Assembly: GCA_002724395.1 (NCBI GenBank)
Contig: PBOR01000016.1
Span: 1 to 32,507, forward strand
From: Rhodospirillaceae bacterium
GTDB taxonomy: Bacteria; Pseudomonadota; Alphaproteobacteria; UBA8366
DNA length: 32,507 nt
Reading direction: 5' to 3'
Below, in pieces: positions 17,513-25,424 of this stretch; position 1 is the first letter of the stretch, and every line of letters starts with the position of its first letter. The position numbers were made by a program, and so were the translations under genes. A model generated the notes under the pieces. That model was given only the letters and a program-made list of their open reading frames with translations. It did no database searches and was not told the DNA's origin.

Positions 17513-17898
17513 TTCTCTCCAGCAAGATCACTTAGAATAGGACAGTCCGGCCGCTCGTTTCCCTGGCAAGCCGCAATAAGACGTGACAGAGTTCCACGCA
17601 ACTCTTCCAATTCGGATATTTTTCGGTCAATTTTAAATAAATGCATTTTTGCAAGGGACCTCACATCTGCACTGGCACGATGTTTATCATCATAAAGAGC
17701 CAATAATGCACGACAATTTTCCACGGAAAATCCCAGACCACGAGAGCGATGCAAAAACTTCATACGGTGTATGTCATTTTCAACAAAATTCCGATAGCCG
17801 TTAGAAGCTCGTGCCGGTTTTACCAAGCCAATTTCTTCATAATAACGAATAGTTTTCGCTGGTAGCCCTGAGCGCTGAGCCGCTTCACCAATGTTCAT
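17509..17898 (-). CDS. hmrR: Cu(I)-responsive MerR-family regulator (HmrR/CueR type)
   Basis: The 129-residue product is a MerR-family activator. Its N-terminal helix-turn-helix has GEAAQRSGLPAKTIRYYEEIG at 4-24 with the RYYE signature, then a long dimerisation helix. The metal loop has Cys111 and Cys119 with seven residues between them (CQGNERPDC), as in E. coli CueR, and Ser76 in SADV matches CueR Ser77, which marks monovalent-metal sensors. Cu(I), or Ag(I)/Au(I), sensing is therefore well supported. ATG 17898 overlaps the DUF4396 stop (ATGA); the frame extends upstream but that part belongs to DUF4396 in another frame. A matching CueR-type promoter lies at 18414-18444, implying autoregulation together with the rest of the operon. 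Confidence 0.92.
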   Translation of the reverse strand: MNIGEAAQRSGLPAKTIRYYEEIGLVKPARASNGYRNFVENDIHRMKFLHRSRGLGFSVENCRALLALYDDKHRASADVRSLAKMHLFKIDRKISELEELRGTLSRLIAACQGNERPDCPILSDLAGEK

Positions 17899-18407
17899 TG
17901 TGCATTCCCTATGGCCACATGTATGTGACACGATTTTAATTCTTTTTTGAGCAACCAATGATTCACTGGCCACGCAGCTAAAAAACCCACAACTATGGCT
18001 ACACCCAGTCCAATCCAAAAAATCGGTGCCAAAACGGAACTCGCCTGCACACCGCCAATCCAATAGTCTGTGCCGTTCATAGCAATTTCCATAACAGTGA
18101 TGGAGACCAACTCACCCAGCCAAACAACGCGCATTGCGCCCTTTAAATCCAACCCAGCCTTTCTGATCAGCGGAAATAACGCTAACGTGAATCCACTAAC
18201 GTAGGCCAGTCCAAAGGCCAGTACGATGGTCCAGAATACACCAATACCCAACGACACGCCGATAAATAACCCAGCGGCCTCTCCTATGACACAGCCCGTC
18301 AGGCAGTGAAGCGTCGCATGGGCAGAAGCACCAATCGCATTAGGGCTTTCGACATCCGCATGGCATTGGGCCTCACCCAATTCCCGTGTGTGAGAGTCTT
18401 TTAACAT
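17895..18407 (-). CDS. DUF4396 membrane protein, first gene of the copper-type operon
   Basis: The 170-residue integral membrane protein of the DUF4396 family has four likely membrane segments (about 40-60, 62-80, 95-110, 123-150). Potential metal residues cluster before the first segment (HATLHCLTGC, about 30-39), at the N-terminus (QCHADVE) and at the C-terminus (SCHIH). Family motifs include HCLTGCVIGEAAGL, MEIAMN and AAWPVNHWLL. The function of DUF4396 is not established; membership of a CueR-controlled operon points to copper transport, binding or delivery. ATG 18407 has no Shine-Dalgarno and lies where transcription from the predicted promoter should begin, so the message may be leaderless. 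The stop overlaps the regulator's start. Confidence 0.85.
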   Translation of the reverse strand: MLKDSHTRELGEAQCHADVESPNAIGASAHATLHCLTGCVIGEAAGLFIGVSLGIGVFWTIVLAFGLAYVSGFTLALFPLIRKAGLDLKGAMRVVWLGELVSITVMEIAMNGTDYWIGGVQASSVLAPIFWIGLGVAIVVGFLAAWPVNHWLLKKELKSCHIHVAIGNAQ

Positions 18408-18413
18408 ATTATT

Positions 18414-18444
18414 TAATTAAGGGCTCCAGTTACTGGAAGGTCAA
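18414..18444 (-). promoter_or_regulatory. CueR/HmrR-type promoter-operator with 19-bp spacer
   Basis: On the minus strand, -35 TTGACC (18444-18439) and -10 TAATTA (18419-18414) are separated by 19 bases, the over-long spacer typical of MerR-activated promoters. An operator dyad ACCTTCC-AGTAACT-GGAGCCC spans the spacer. Its left half is identical to the E. coli copA operator half-site as I recall it (ACCTTCC-7-GGAAGGT); the right half is degenerate, but TCCAGT-T-ACTGGA forms a perfect inner palindrome. The predicted start of transcription is at about 18407, the A of the DUF4396 ATG. Confidence 0.75.
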
Positions 18445-18454
18445 GGTAGATCTT

Positions 18455-19537
18455 CTAAATTAGTACCTTCCCGAGAAAACTTTGCCCCTTTGCGCCAGCA
18501 ACCGCATTTGCCAACCAGCCATTCCATTCAGCTTGTGAAGGCCCATAGGAAGTTGGGTCGCGAGAAACATTCAGATCATCCATAAATTTCTCGAAATTCT
18601 TGTGCCCTGCTTTGAGGTCTTCGCCAAACACTTCTACAAGTCCTTCGTCACACATATCGTCATGGCCGATTGCCCATTCCATCACCATCGGCAGAGAAAA
18701 TCCACACGCTATCCCATGCGGCACCTCGTGATACATGGTAAGCGGGTATGAACATTGATGTGCGATACACGTGCGTGTCTGTGATAGCGCGATACCTGCC
18801 AACATAGCCGCATTGGCGAGATTAGTCCTTAGGTCGATATTGCCAAGATCTTCCGCTAATGCCGGCAAATTTTCTAGCACTAAGCGCGATGCCTTAATCG
18901 CAATCGGCTGCGTCACTAGATTGTGTTTATCTGTCCAAATACTTTCCAACGCATGACTGAGCGCATCTAGGCCGGTGCTAATTGTCTGATCGAGCGGCAG
19001 GCTAAGCATCAATTCTGGATCAACCACCGCATAATCCGCATAAGCATTGGGAGATCGCACACCCCATTTGCCTTCGTTTTCATGATCCCAAATCACCGCA
19101 CCAATGCTGACCTCACTGCCGGTGCCCGCCGTGGTGGGCACTGCGATAATGCTTGGATTTTGCAATTCATCAACACGCTCGCCACCGGTTTCCAAATGTT
19201 CCTTCAATAAAGGCCAATTACCGCCCGAGACGGCCAGCGCCTTGCACGTATCCATTGCCGACCCGCCGCCAAGACCGATATAAACTTCCGGCAATTGAGG
19301 AAGCGCCTTCATTTGTTCGCAGCCGAGTTTTACATCAGGAAAATCTGGATTGGCCTGAACGTTGTTCACTACCAGGGCGGCCCTACCCGCCGCCTGTTCT
19401 AACCGCTCCACGAGACTTGAAAAATAAGAATCTCCATACGTGACAACCGCATAAGACCGACCTGCGATCAAGCTGGGTAACCTCTCGAATGATCCGGGGC
19501 CGAAAATTGCGTTAACCGGGTTAAAAAATTCACCCAT
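18455..19537 (-). CDS. Iron-containing alcohol dehydrogenase, phosphonoacetaldehyde-reductase-like subgroup
   Basis: A group III metal-dependent alcohol dehydrogenase of about 360 residues. The NAD(P) motif GLGGGSAMD lies near 88-96, VPTTAGTGSE near 133-142, and the metal ligands fit Asp191, His195, His260 and His274 (LDALSHALES and IAHQCSYPLTMYHEVPHG). The SYPLT...VPHG context resembles the 2-hydroxyethylphosphonate dehydrogenase (PhpC) subgroup, although no phosphonate mutase or decarboxylase is present, so the substrate aldehyde is uncertain. I start at ATG 19537, six bases after GGGAG-ATAATG; ATG 19540 is directly adjacent. It follows the TauD-like gene by about 14 bases and is probably cotranscribed, suggesting it handles an aldehyde made by that oxygenase. 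Confidence 0.86.
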   Translation of the reverse strand: MGEFFNPVNAIFGPGSFERLPSLIAGRSYAVVTYGDSYFSSLVERLEQAAGRAALVVNNVQANPDFPDVKLGCEQMKALPQLPEVYIGLGGGSAMDTCKALAVSGGNWPLLKEHLETGGERVDELQNPSIIAVPTTAGTGSEVSIGAVIWDHENEGKWGVRSPNAYADYAVVDPELMLSLPLDQTISTGLDALSHALESIWTDKHNLVTQPIAIKASRLVLENLPALAEDLGNIDLRTNLANAAMLAGIALSQTRTCIAHQCSYPLTMYHEVPHGIACGFSLPMVMEWAIGHDDMCDEGLVEVFGEDLKAGHKNFEKFMDDLNVSRDPTSYGPSQAEWNGWLANAVAGAKGQSFLGKVLI

Positions 19538-19554
19538 CATTATCTCCCATATTT

Positions 19555-20637
19555 TTATAAAGGCATCTCTTTGCCTTCAAGTTCTTTAGGCGCGCCAGCA
19601 TAAAGTCCTGCACCCGCGCGCACATGCACGCCGCCGCGGGGCCCAGTATTCAAACGATCTGCAAATTCAGGAGCTAAGGGTCGACCATTCGGAATATTCA
19701 TCCAAAGTCGATAAAGCCTGCGCCGTTTATGGGCTTCGTCCCAGTCCTCAAATCCTGTTCGGTTATGCAGCACCATGTGATTATTATTGAGCTGAATATC
19801 ACCTTGCTGAAAATCCATATCAAAACGAATGTCGTCACGGGCTGCCAGTAAACGCACATATTCTAACGCCGCCTCTTCAAAGTCTGTAAGTGGATTACCA
19901 GACTTAACAGCACCACGCAAAATCGACTTAGCATTGTAGCGGCAGCTCATCCGGCCCTCGTAGTAGCTAAACACAGGAATGCGGTTATTAGTCAATTCGT
20001 ACAATCCACCAGTTGCACCCTCACCCCAGAGATCGTAATGAAAACCATTAAAGAGCGGCTCAAGGAATTCAGGTTTCTCTTTGAGGATACTATTAAAAAT
20101 TGAAATTGAACTAGCGAGTTGGCTCTTACCACCATTTTTTGCTGGGTGAATACAAAACAATCCTACCACATCACAGCTATCGCAATGCCAACTGGTGGGA
20201 CTGTTTGAGATATAGCCCCGCGCATTAGCCTTCTTATTGTCGAGCCCCATATCAGTCACTTCACAAATCAAATCACCGCGTGCATTTTGGCTTATCGGCG
20301 TACCCATATTCTGTGCCAAGCCCCAATACATCAGCTTCAGCCTATCAAAATCGCTCTCATAATCTTTGACCGGCACACCACGCACGACAGCAAACCCGCG
20401 TCCATTTTCGACCTGATCAATGATTGAGGCGAGCCGCGGGCCCAATGTCGGCAGTGGGAAATCTGCTAAGGTAAATTCAAAAAGCTTGGCATTTTTAGAT
20501 TTTAAATGGTCGACGGCAGCATGAATTTCATCCACTTCAACATTATTTAACGGTTCTATCCAGTCATCGGAGCCAGACAGGCTCTCCCCGGTCCAGGCGG
20601 ATGCATCCGTAATCGTTTCAGTCCGTATTTCACCCAT
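19555..20637 (-). CDS. TauD/TfdA-family Fe(II)/2-oxoglutarate dioxygenase
   Basis: The 360-residue non-heme iron oxygenase has the HxD ligands His151 and Asp153 in SWHCDSCDVVGL. The distal His is probably 291 in VLHNRTGFED, and a 2-oxoglutarate-binding Arg lies in the RRRLYRLW segment (305-312). Family members hydroxylate substrates such as taurine, gamma-butyrobetaine or aryloxy-acids, using O2 and 2-oxoglutarate. ATG 20637 with AAGGGAT upstream is preferred; the frame begins at a TTG at 20652. It is the first gene of a unit with the iron alcohol dehydrogenase and diverges from the HMG-CoA-lyase-like gene across a 246-base region. Substrate unknown. Confidence 0.88.
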   Translation of the reverse strand: MGEIRTETITDASAWTGESLSGSDDWIEPLNNVEVDEIHAAVDHLKSKNAKLFEFTLADFPLPTLGPRLASIIDQVENGRGFAVVRGVPVKDYESDFDRLKLMYWGLAQNMGTPISQNARGDLICEVTDMGLDNKKANARGYISNSPTSWHCDSCDVVGLFCIHPAKNGGKSQLASSISIFNSILKEKPEFLEPLFNGFHYDLWGEGATGGLYELTNNRIPVFSYYEGRMSCRYNAKSILRGAVKSGNPLTDFEEAALEYVRLLAARDDIRFDMDFQQGDIQLNNNHMVLHNRTGFEDWDEAHKRRRLYRLWMNIPNGRPLAPEFADRLNTGPRGGVHVRAGAGLYAGAPKELEGKEMPL

Positions 20638-20883
20638 ATCGATCCCTTGCAACTAAATCGCCCAATAATACGCCTACTAATCTCCTCGAAGCTCCGCCTA
20701 GCTTTTTCCATTATACTACGACGAAAAATCGGCTTCTTTCCAGTCCACGACTTCTAAATAGGCACTTTCAGAATTCCCATATTCATTCCTTTTACACAAT
20801 TGCTATACCATCGCTCCCCAGCATCTTGGCAGAAACCCCCTGCGGGGGGATAATGCCACCAGTTATTTTACCAGGAGGGAAAA
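20638..20883. other. Divergent intergenic region (TauD-like / HMG-CoA-lyase-like)
   Basis: This 246-base region must drive both divergent units. It contains a short GC hairpin (CCCCC-TGC-GGGGG, 20836-20848) about 35 bases before the plus-strand ATG, with a strong AGGAGGGA ribosome site at about 20873-20880. No clear promoter hexamers or operator stand out. Confidence 0.45.
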
Positions 20884-21852
20884 ATGTCTGACCTACCGAA
20901 ATTCGTCCATATCGCCGAAGAAGGCCCACGAGAGGGTTTCCAAATTGAAAAGGGCCCAATTCCTACTGAGGGAAAGGTTCGACTGATCGACGCCCTGTCA
21001 GAAACTGGCCTGAAGCACATTCAAATTTGCTCTTTCGTTAACCCTAAAAGAGTGCCGGGCATGGCAGACGCAGAAGCGGTAGCGCGAGGCATTAAGATCA
21101 ACCCTGAAGTCGAATATACAGCGCTTTGGTTCAACGAACGCGGCCTAGAGCAAGCAATGGCCGTCGGCCATTTATCCGTTGACTGTAAAATTACCCTTTA
21201 TGCATCGGAACATTTTCTGATTAGCAACCTCAACCGGGATAGGGCGCAGCATTTGGATAAACTGCGGGATCTAGTAAAGTTCTGCATTGATAAGAAGGTG
21301 CCGATTAATCGGGCCGGTATCAACGCGGCTTTTGGATGTAATTTTGAAGGCGACGTTTCGGTGGAAAGTCTTATTGCCACGGTTGACGATACTATGGCAC
21401 TTGCGAACGAATTTAATCTCGATATTGAAGCCTTCAGCTTAGCGGACTCCATGGCCTGGGCAACACCGGATTCCATAAAGCGGGGCGTCGGTGCGGTAAA
21501 AGACAAATACCCAGATATGCCAATCCTCCTTCATCTTCATAATACTCGTGGTATGGGAATCGCCAATGCCTATGCGGGACTGGAAATGGGGGTCGACCGG
21601 TTTGATTCGTCCATTGCAGGTCTCGGTGGCTGTCCGTTCGCTAAACACCAGGGGGCTGCTGGCAACGTAGCCACTGAAGATTTAGCCTTTATGTGCGGCG
21701 AAATGGGCATAGAGACCGGTCTAGATTTGGATGCGCTGATCGAGGCGTCTCAAATTGCCACCGAAGTCGTGGCGCACGACACGCCTGCTTGCATCGCCAA
21801 AGGTGGATCGCTTAACGCCATTCGTCAGCGTTTAAAACAAGCCGCCGAATAA
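20884..21852 (+). CDS. HMG-CoA-lyase-like enzyme (DRE-TIM metallolyase superfamily)
   Basis: The 322-residue TIM-barrel lyase is related to hydroxymethylglutaryl-CoA lyase, which cleaves HMG-CoA to acetyl-CoA and acetoacetate. Visible active-site matches are Arg16, His217 and His219 (LLHLHNTRG), the catalytic Cys250 in GGCPFAK and Asn261 in GNVATED. The first metal ligand, usually Asp in PRDGLQ, is Glu17 in PREGFQ. SFVNPKRVPGMAD corresponds to the SPKWVPQMAD segment. The superfamily also includes citramalyl- and other acyl-CoA lyases, so the substrate need not be HMG-CoA. AGGAGGGA gives a strong start. It is followed after 15 bases by a small ABM-domain gene. Confidence 0.85.
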   Translation: MSDLPKFVHIAEEGPREGFQIEKGPIPTEGKVRLIDALSETGLKHIQICSFVNPKRVPGMADAEAVARGIKINPEVEYTALWFNERGLEQAMAVGHLSVDCKITLYASEHFLISNLNRDRAQHLDKLRDLVKFCIDKKVPINRAGINAAFGCNFEGDVSVESLIATVDDTMALANEFNLDIEAFSLADSMAWATPDSIKRGVGAVKDKYPDMPILLHLHNTRGMGIANAYAGLEMGVDRFDSSIAGLGGCPFAKHQGAAGNVATEDLAFMCGEMGIETGLDLDALIEASQIATEVVAHDTPACIAKGGSLNAIRQRLKQAAE

Positions 21853-21867
21853 AAGAAAGAACAATCT

Positions 21868-22182
21868 ATGGCAGATAAAATCTACGTATTTGCGAGCTTT
21901 AAGCCCGCGGATGGTAAGGAATCCGAGGTAGAAAGTGTTTTGCGCGGCATGTGTGCGCCAACACGAAACGAGCCTGGCAATGAAATTTACGACCTTCATG
22001 TGAAAACGGCGGGCAGCGACGATGGCCCGTCTTTCCATCTTTTTGAGCGATACAGTGATGAAGCTGCGTTAGACGCTCACCGGGAAACTGAACACTACAA
22101 AAATTACCGTGCCGCGATCATGGACCTATTGGGTGCGCCCATCCATGTGGTTGTCATGGAGGGGGTCAACGTTGCCGGATAG
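21868..22182 (+). CDS. Antibiotic biosynthesis monooxygenase (ABM)-domain protein
   Basis: The 104-residue protein forms a single ferredoxin-like ABM domain: KIYVFASFKPADGKESEVE, then NEIYDLHV and the FHLFERYSDEAALDAHRET segment (about 56-74). ABM proteins are dimeric and include YgiN-type quinol monooxygenases, heme-degrading IsdG and LsrG-type isomerases; substrate cannot be inferred from the fold. It lies 15 bases downstream of the HMG-CoA-lyase-like gene and is probably cotranscribed, so it likely acts in the same pathway. Confidence 0.82.
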   Translation: MADKIYVFASFKPADGKESEVESVLRGMCAPTRNEPGNEIYDLHVKTAGSDDGPSFHLFERYSDEAALDAHRETEHYKNYRAAIMDLLGAPIHVVVMEGVNVAG

Positions 22183-22217
22183 TTCGGACCAGCTAATTCG
22201 TAGTGCTTAGTTAGGAG

Positions 22218-22240
22218 GGCCGGTTGCCGCGCAACCGACC
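22218..22240 (-). terminator. Strong hairpin after the ThDP-enzyme gene
   Basis: On the minus strand GGTCGGTTGC pairs with GCAACCGGCC through ten base pairs (one G-T) around a three-base loop, starting nine bases after the stop codon at 22249. No T-run follows, so it may be a Rho-assisted terminator or a 3'-end stabiliser. It also lies between convergent genes. Confidence 0.5.
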
Positions 22241-22248
22241 CAATTAAA

Positions 22249-23910
22249 CTACATCGCGATGGAAACGTTACCGAGACGCTCGGTCAATTTCATGTTCTCG
22301 GCATAATCGATCGGCACCGCGAGCAGAGCAGGCCCCTCCTGAGAGAACGCTTCTTCCAATGCTGGGGTCAGGTCACTCGCAGCAGTGATTTCCTTGCCCC
22401 ACATGCCGTAAGCCTCGGCAAGTTTAGCAAAATTCGGATTATCAAACCGCAGATCGCTGTGTTTCCCGTGCCCAACTTGCTGCTTCCATTTTATCAAGCC
22501 GTACTCATTATCAACCCAGACCATGGCAACGATATTGAGTTTACGACGCACTGCCGTCTCTAATTCCTGGACATTCATAGAAAACCCGGCATCGCCGCTA
22601 ATCGATAGAACCCGGCGATCCGGGAAAGCCATTTTAGCGCCGATAGAACCTGGCATAGCGAAGCCCATGGTACAGAAGCCATTCGATATTAAACATGTAT
22701 TAGGCGTTTGGCACTGATAATAGCGCGCAATCCACATCTTGTGCGCACCCACATCAGAAAGCAGGATGTCTTCCGGCCCCATAACTTGGCGCACATCATA
22801 GAGCACCCGTTGTGGTTTCATCGGGCAGGCCTGATCATCTTTCTCCGCAATGAAATCCTTTGCCATTGTTTCACGCAATTCCTTGCGCAATCCAAGATCA
22901 AATAAAGGCATTTTGCCGTCGAATTTTTCTTCGATCATCTCATTCAATTGCCAAAGCCCATCAGCAAGATCGCAAATCACCTCAACCGTCGGCATATAAT
23001 CACGGTCTACTTCCGCCGGCGTGAAATCCACATGGATGATTTTGGTGGTATCTTTGTTGGCACGATTCCAAGCAGATGGCGAATATTCAACAAGATCATA
23101 GCCACAAGAAATCACCAAATCAGCATCATCGAAGGCAAGATTGTTGTAGTCGCCACTGCCCAGCCCCATGGTGAACAGACAATGCTCATTATCCATGGGA
23201 ACAGCGCCCTTTCCCATGAAGGTATTCACAACACCAACACCCAGGTTTTCCGCAAGGCGCTGTAACTGTGTGGCCGCACGTTTACGAATTGAGCCGTTAC
23301 CGGCCAAGATTATCGGTCTTTTAGATGCTGCAATCAGCTCTACTGCCGCAGCCACCGATTTGTGATCGGCCCCCGGACGACGCATTTTAACCGGCTCCAT
23401 TGGTTTATCGTCCACTTCTTCTTTGGCAACATCTTCGGGCAATTCAAGTACGCAGAGCCCCGGTTTTTCTGTTTCAGCAATTTTGAAAGCTTTACGAACA
23501 CACTCCGTGATATTCTCCCCGGCAAAAATCGTCTGGGTCCATTTACTGATAGGTTCACACATCCGGATCGAATCCATAATCTGATGGCTCTCTTTATGAA
23601 GTCTCTTGGTAGAGCCTTGACCAATAATGGCAATCACCGGCGCACGGTCCATGTTGGCATCCGCCAGGCCAGTCAGCAAGTTTGTCACGCCAGGCCCTAA
23701 TGTTGCCAAACAGACGCCTGCCTTGCCAGTCAGTCTGCCATAAGCATCGGCCATGAAGGCCGCAGCTTGTTCATGGCGGCAGAGGACAAAATCAATTTTA
23801 CTGTCCATCAAAGAAATCATCATGTCAGCGTTTTCTTCACCAGGGACTCCATAAATTCGCTCGACCCCTTCTTTTTCGAGGCACTTAACAAACAGATCTG
23901 ATGCTTTCAT
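22249..23910 (-). CDS. ThDP-dependent acetolactate-synthase-like enzyme
   Basis: The 553-residue ThDP enzyme resembles the catabolic acetolactate synthase group. The N-terminal activating Glu is Glu48 in RHEQAAAFMADAYGR, the central domain has GYDLVEYSPSAWN, which resembles AlsS, and the ThDP motif begins GDAGFSMNVQELETAV with the metal Asn in VDNEYG. The family condenses or decarboxylates 2-oxo acids such as pyruvate. There is no small regulatory subunit gene beside it, as expected for a catabolic rather than branched-chain biosynthetic enzyme. AAAGGA precedes ATG 23910. It lies 50 bases after the aldehyde dehydrogenase on the same strand, suggesting that the aldehyde formed by decarboxylation, or its substrate, is handled by that dehydrogenase. 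The true substrate is unknown. Confidence 0.85.
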   Translation of the reverse strand: MKASDLFVKCLEKEGVERIYGVPGEENADMMISLMDSKIDFVLCRHEQAAAFMADAYGRLTGKAGVCLATLGPGVTNLLTGLADANMDRAPVIAIIGQGSTKRLHKESHQIMDSIRMCEPISKWTQTIFAGENITECVRKAFKIAETEKPGLCVLELPEDVAKEEVDDKPMEPVKMRRPGADHKSVAAAVELIAASKRPIILAGNGSIRKRAATQLQRLAENLGVGVVNTFMGKGAVPMDNEHCLFTMGLGSGDYNNLAFDDADLVISCGYDLVEYSPSAWNRANKDTTKIIHVDFTPAEVDRDYMPTVEVICDLADGLWQLNEMIEEKFDGKMPLFDLGLRKELRETMAKDFIAEKDDQACPMKPQRVLYDVRQVMGPEDILLSDVGAHKMWIARYYQCQTPNTCLISNGFCTMGFAMPGSIGAKMAFPDRRVLSISGDAGFSMNVQELETAVRRKLNIVAMVWVDNEYGLIKWKQQVGHGKHSDLRFDNPNFAKLAEAYGMWGKEITAASDLTPALEEAFSQEGPALLAVPIDYAENMKLTERLGNVSIAM

Positions 23911-23960
23911 TATATAATCCTTTTTGTTGCTTATTTGGCTTGAACGTATGCCGTTTCAGT

Positions 23961-25358
23961 TCAAAGAGATTTGGATCGAATAACCATCATTTTGTCGATT
24001 TGCATATCTTCCACCGTATGGGCGATACCGCCAACTCCATGACCTGATTGCCGCAGTCCGGCGAACGGCATCCAATCGACTCGGAAGGCGGTATGGTCAT
24101 TAACCATAACTGCCGACGCATCAAGTCCACGATAGGCTTTCATGGCGGTATCGATATTAGTAGTAAAAACCGAAGACTGGAACGCAAACGGCAGTGCATT
24201 AGCGCGTTTTATCCCTTCCTCCATAGTCTCCGTAGGATAGATACAAACTACGGGCCCAAAAATCTCCATTTGCGAAACTTTAGCTTCCGCTGGAGGGTTA
24301 TAGAGGACCGTTGGTTCGTAACAGGATTCACTGAGGCGATTACCACCGGAAACCAACTCGGCACCGGCATCCACCGCTTCCTTGACCCATGTTTCGACCC
24401 GGTCAGCTTCCCCATGGCGGATAAGTGGTCCCACTTCGGTATCGGCAAGACGAGGATCACCTACTTTCATAGCCCTCGCTTGTGTGCCCAAATTATCGGC
24501 TACATCACGCGCGATGGCATTGTCGGCAAAAACTCGCTGCACGGAAACACACACCTGACCCGCATGGTAAAACCCTCCCTTAGCCAATAAGGGCATCATA
24601 TCATCAAAATCCGCATCCGCAGCGACAATAACTGGAGCCGCACCTCCATGCTCAAGAGCGCACCGTGTGCCCGGCGACAACAAAGAGCGCAACATCCAGC
24701 CTACCCGTGCAGAACCGATGAAGCTGAAAAAACCTACGCGCTCGTCGGTTACAAGTTTTGTCGCCAAATCAAGGTTCTCTGGCATCACAACCTGGCACCA
24801 TTCCGGCGGCAAACCAGCCTCTGCAAACATTTCTACAATTTTGAGACAAGAAAGCGGTGTTACGTCGGCAGGCTTCACCATAACGGGGCAGCCCGCAGCA
24901 ACAGCCGGTGCTACCTGATGAATAATCAGATTGAAAGGATGGTTAAAAGCGCTGACAGCGACAACAGGTCCAATCGGCTCCTTCTGGGTAAAAGCGATAC
25001 GCCCTTGCGAACCTGCGTTTAGACCCATGGGAACAACATAGCCACCCTCGGCCCGCACTGCCTCAATACAACAGTTAATACCGTCCGCACCGCGATCAAT
25101 TTCCACAAAGGAGTCGAGCAAAGGTTTTCCTCCTTCACTCGCCGCCAAAAGTGCTAATTCTTCTCGCCGGTCCGTAATCATCGTAGCTAGCCGATGCAAA
25201 ATCTCAATACGTTCTGCTAAGGGAATCCAACCAGACCGATTTTGATAGAGATCATGCGCTGTGGCCAACGCGCTTTCCACGGCTGTCCCATCGACTAGAT
25301 CTACGCTGCCTAAATGCTCACCGTCCCATGGGGCTGTTACGTCATCTGACTGGGGCAT
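23961..25358 (-). CDS. NAD(P)-dependent aldehyde dehydrogenase
   Basis: The 465-residue aldehyde dehydrogenase oxidises an aldehyde to the acid. Catalytic residues are visible: Asn139 (SAFNHPFN), Lys162 (VMVKPADVTP), the general base Glu236 and the nucleophile Cys270 (GQVCVSVQR). The GQVCVSVQR context resembles lactaldehyde and phosphonoacetaldehyde dehydrogenases. The usual ELGG around the base reads EHGG (LEHGGAAPVIV), a mild departure. GGAG lies seven bases before ATG 25358. It is the first gene downstream of tRNA-Leu on that strand and is followed by the ThDP enzyme. Confidence 0.88.
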   Translation of the reverse strand: MPQSDDVTAPWDGEHLGSVDLVDGTAVESALATAHDLYQNRSGWIPLAERIEILHRLATMITDRREELALLAASEGGKPLLDSFVEIDRGADGINCCIEAVRAEGGYVVPMGLNAGSQGRIAFTQKEPIGPVVAVSAFNHPFNLIIHQVAPAVAAGCPVMVKPADVTPLSCLKIVEMFAEAGLPPEWCQVVMPENLDLATKLVTDERVGFFSFIGSARVGWMLRSLLSPGTRCALEHGGAAPVIVAADADFDDMMPLLAKGGFYHAGQVCVSVQRVFADNAIARDVADNLGTQARAMKVGDPRLADTEVGPLIRHGEADRVETWVKEAVDAGAELVSGGNRLSESCYEPTVLYNPPAEAKVSQMEIFGPVVCIYPTETMEEGIKRANALPFAFQSSVFTTNIDTAMKAYRGLDASAVMVNDHTAFRVDWMPFAGLRQSGHGVGGIAHTVEDMQIDKMMVIRSKSL

Positions 25359-25424
25359 GCCTGAACTCCAAAAATTTAATTTTTATTTTTAATTTTTTTT
25401 TTCATAATTTAACCAGAAAAAACA

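Noticed and set aside
20836-20848. CCCCC-TGC-GGGGG hairpin as a riboswitch or terminator
   Set aside because: Only a five-base stem with no further structure or T-run; too little to call a regulatory RNA.
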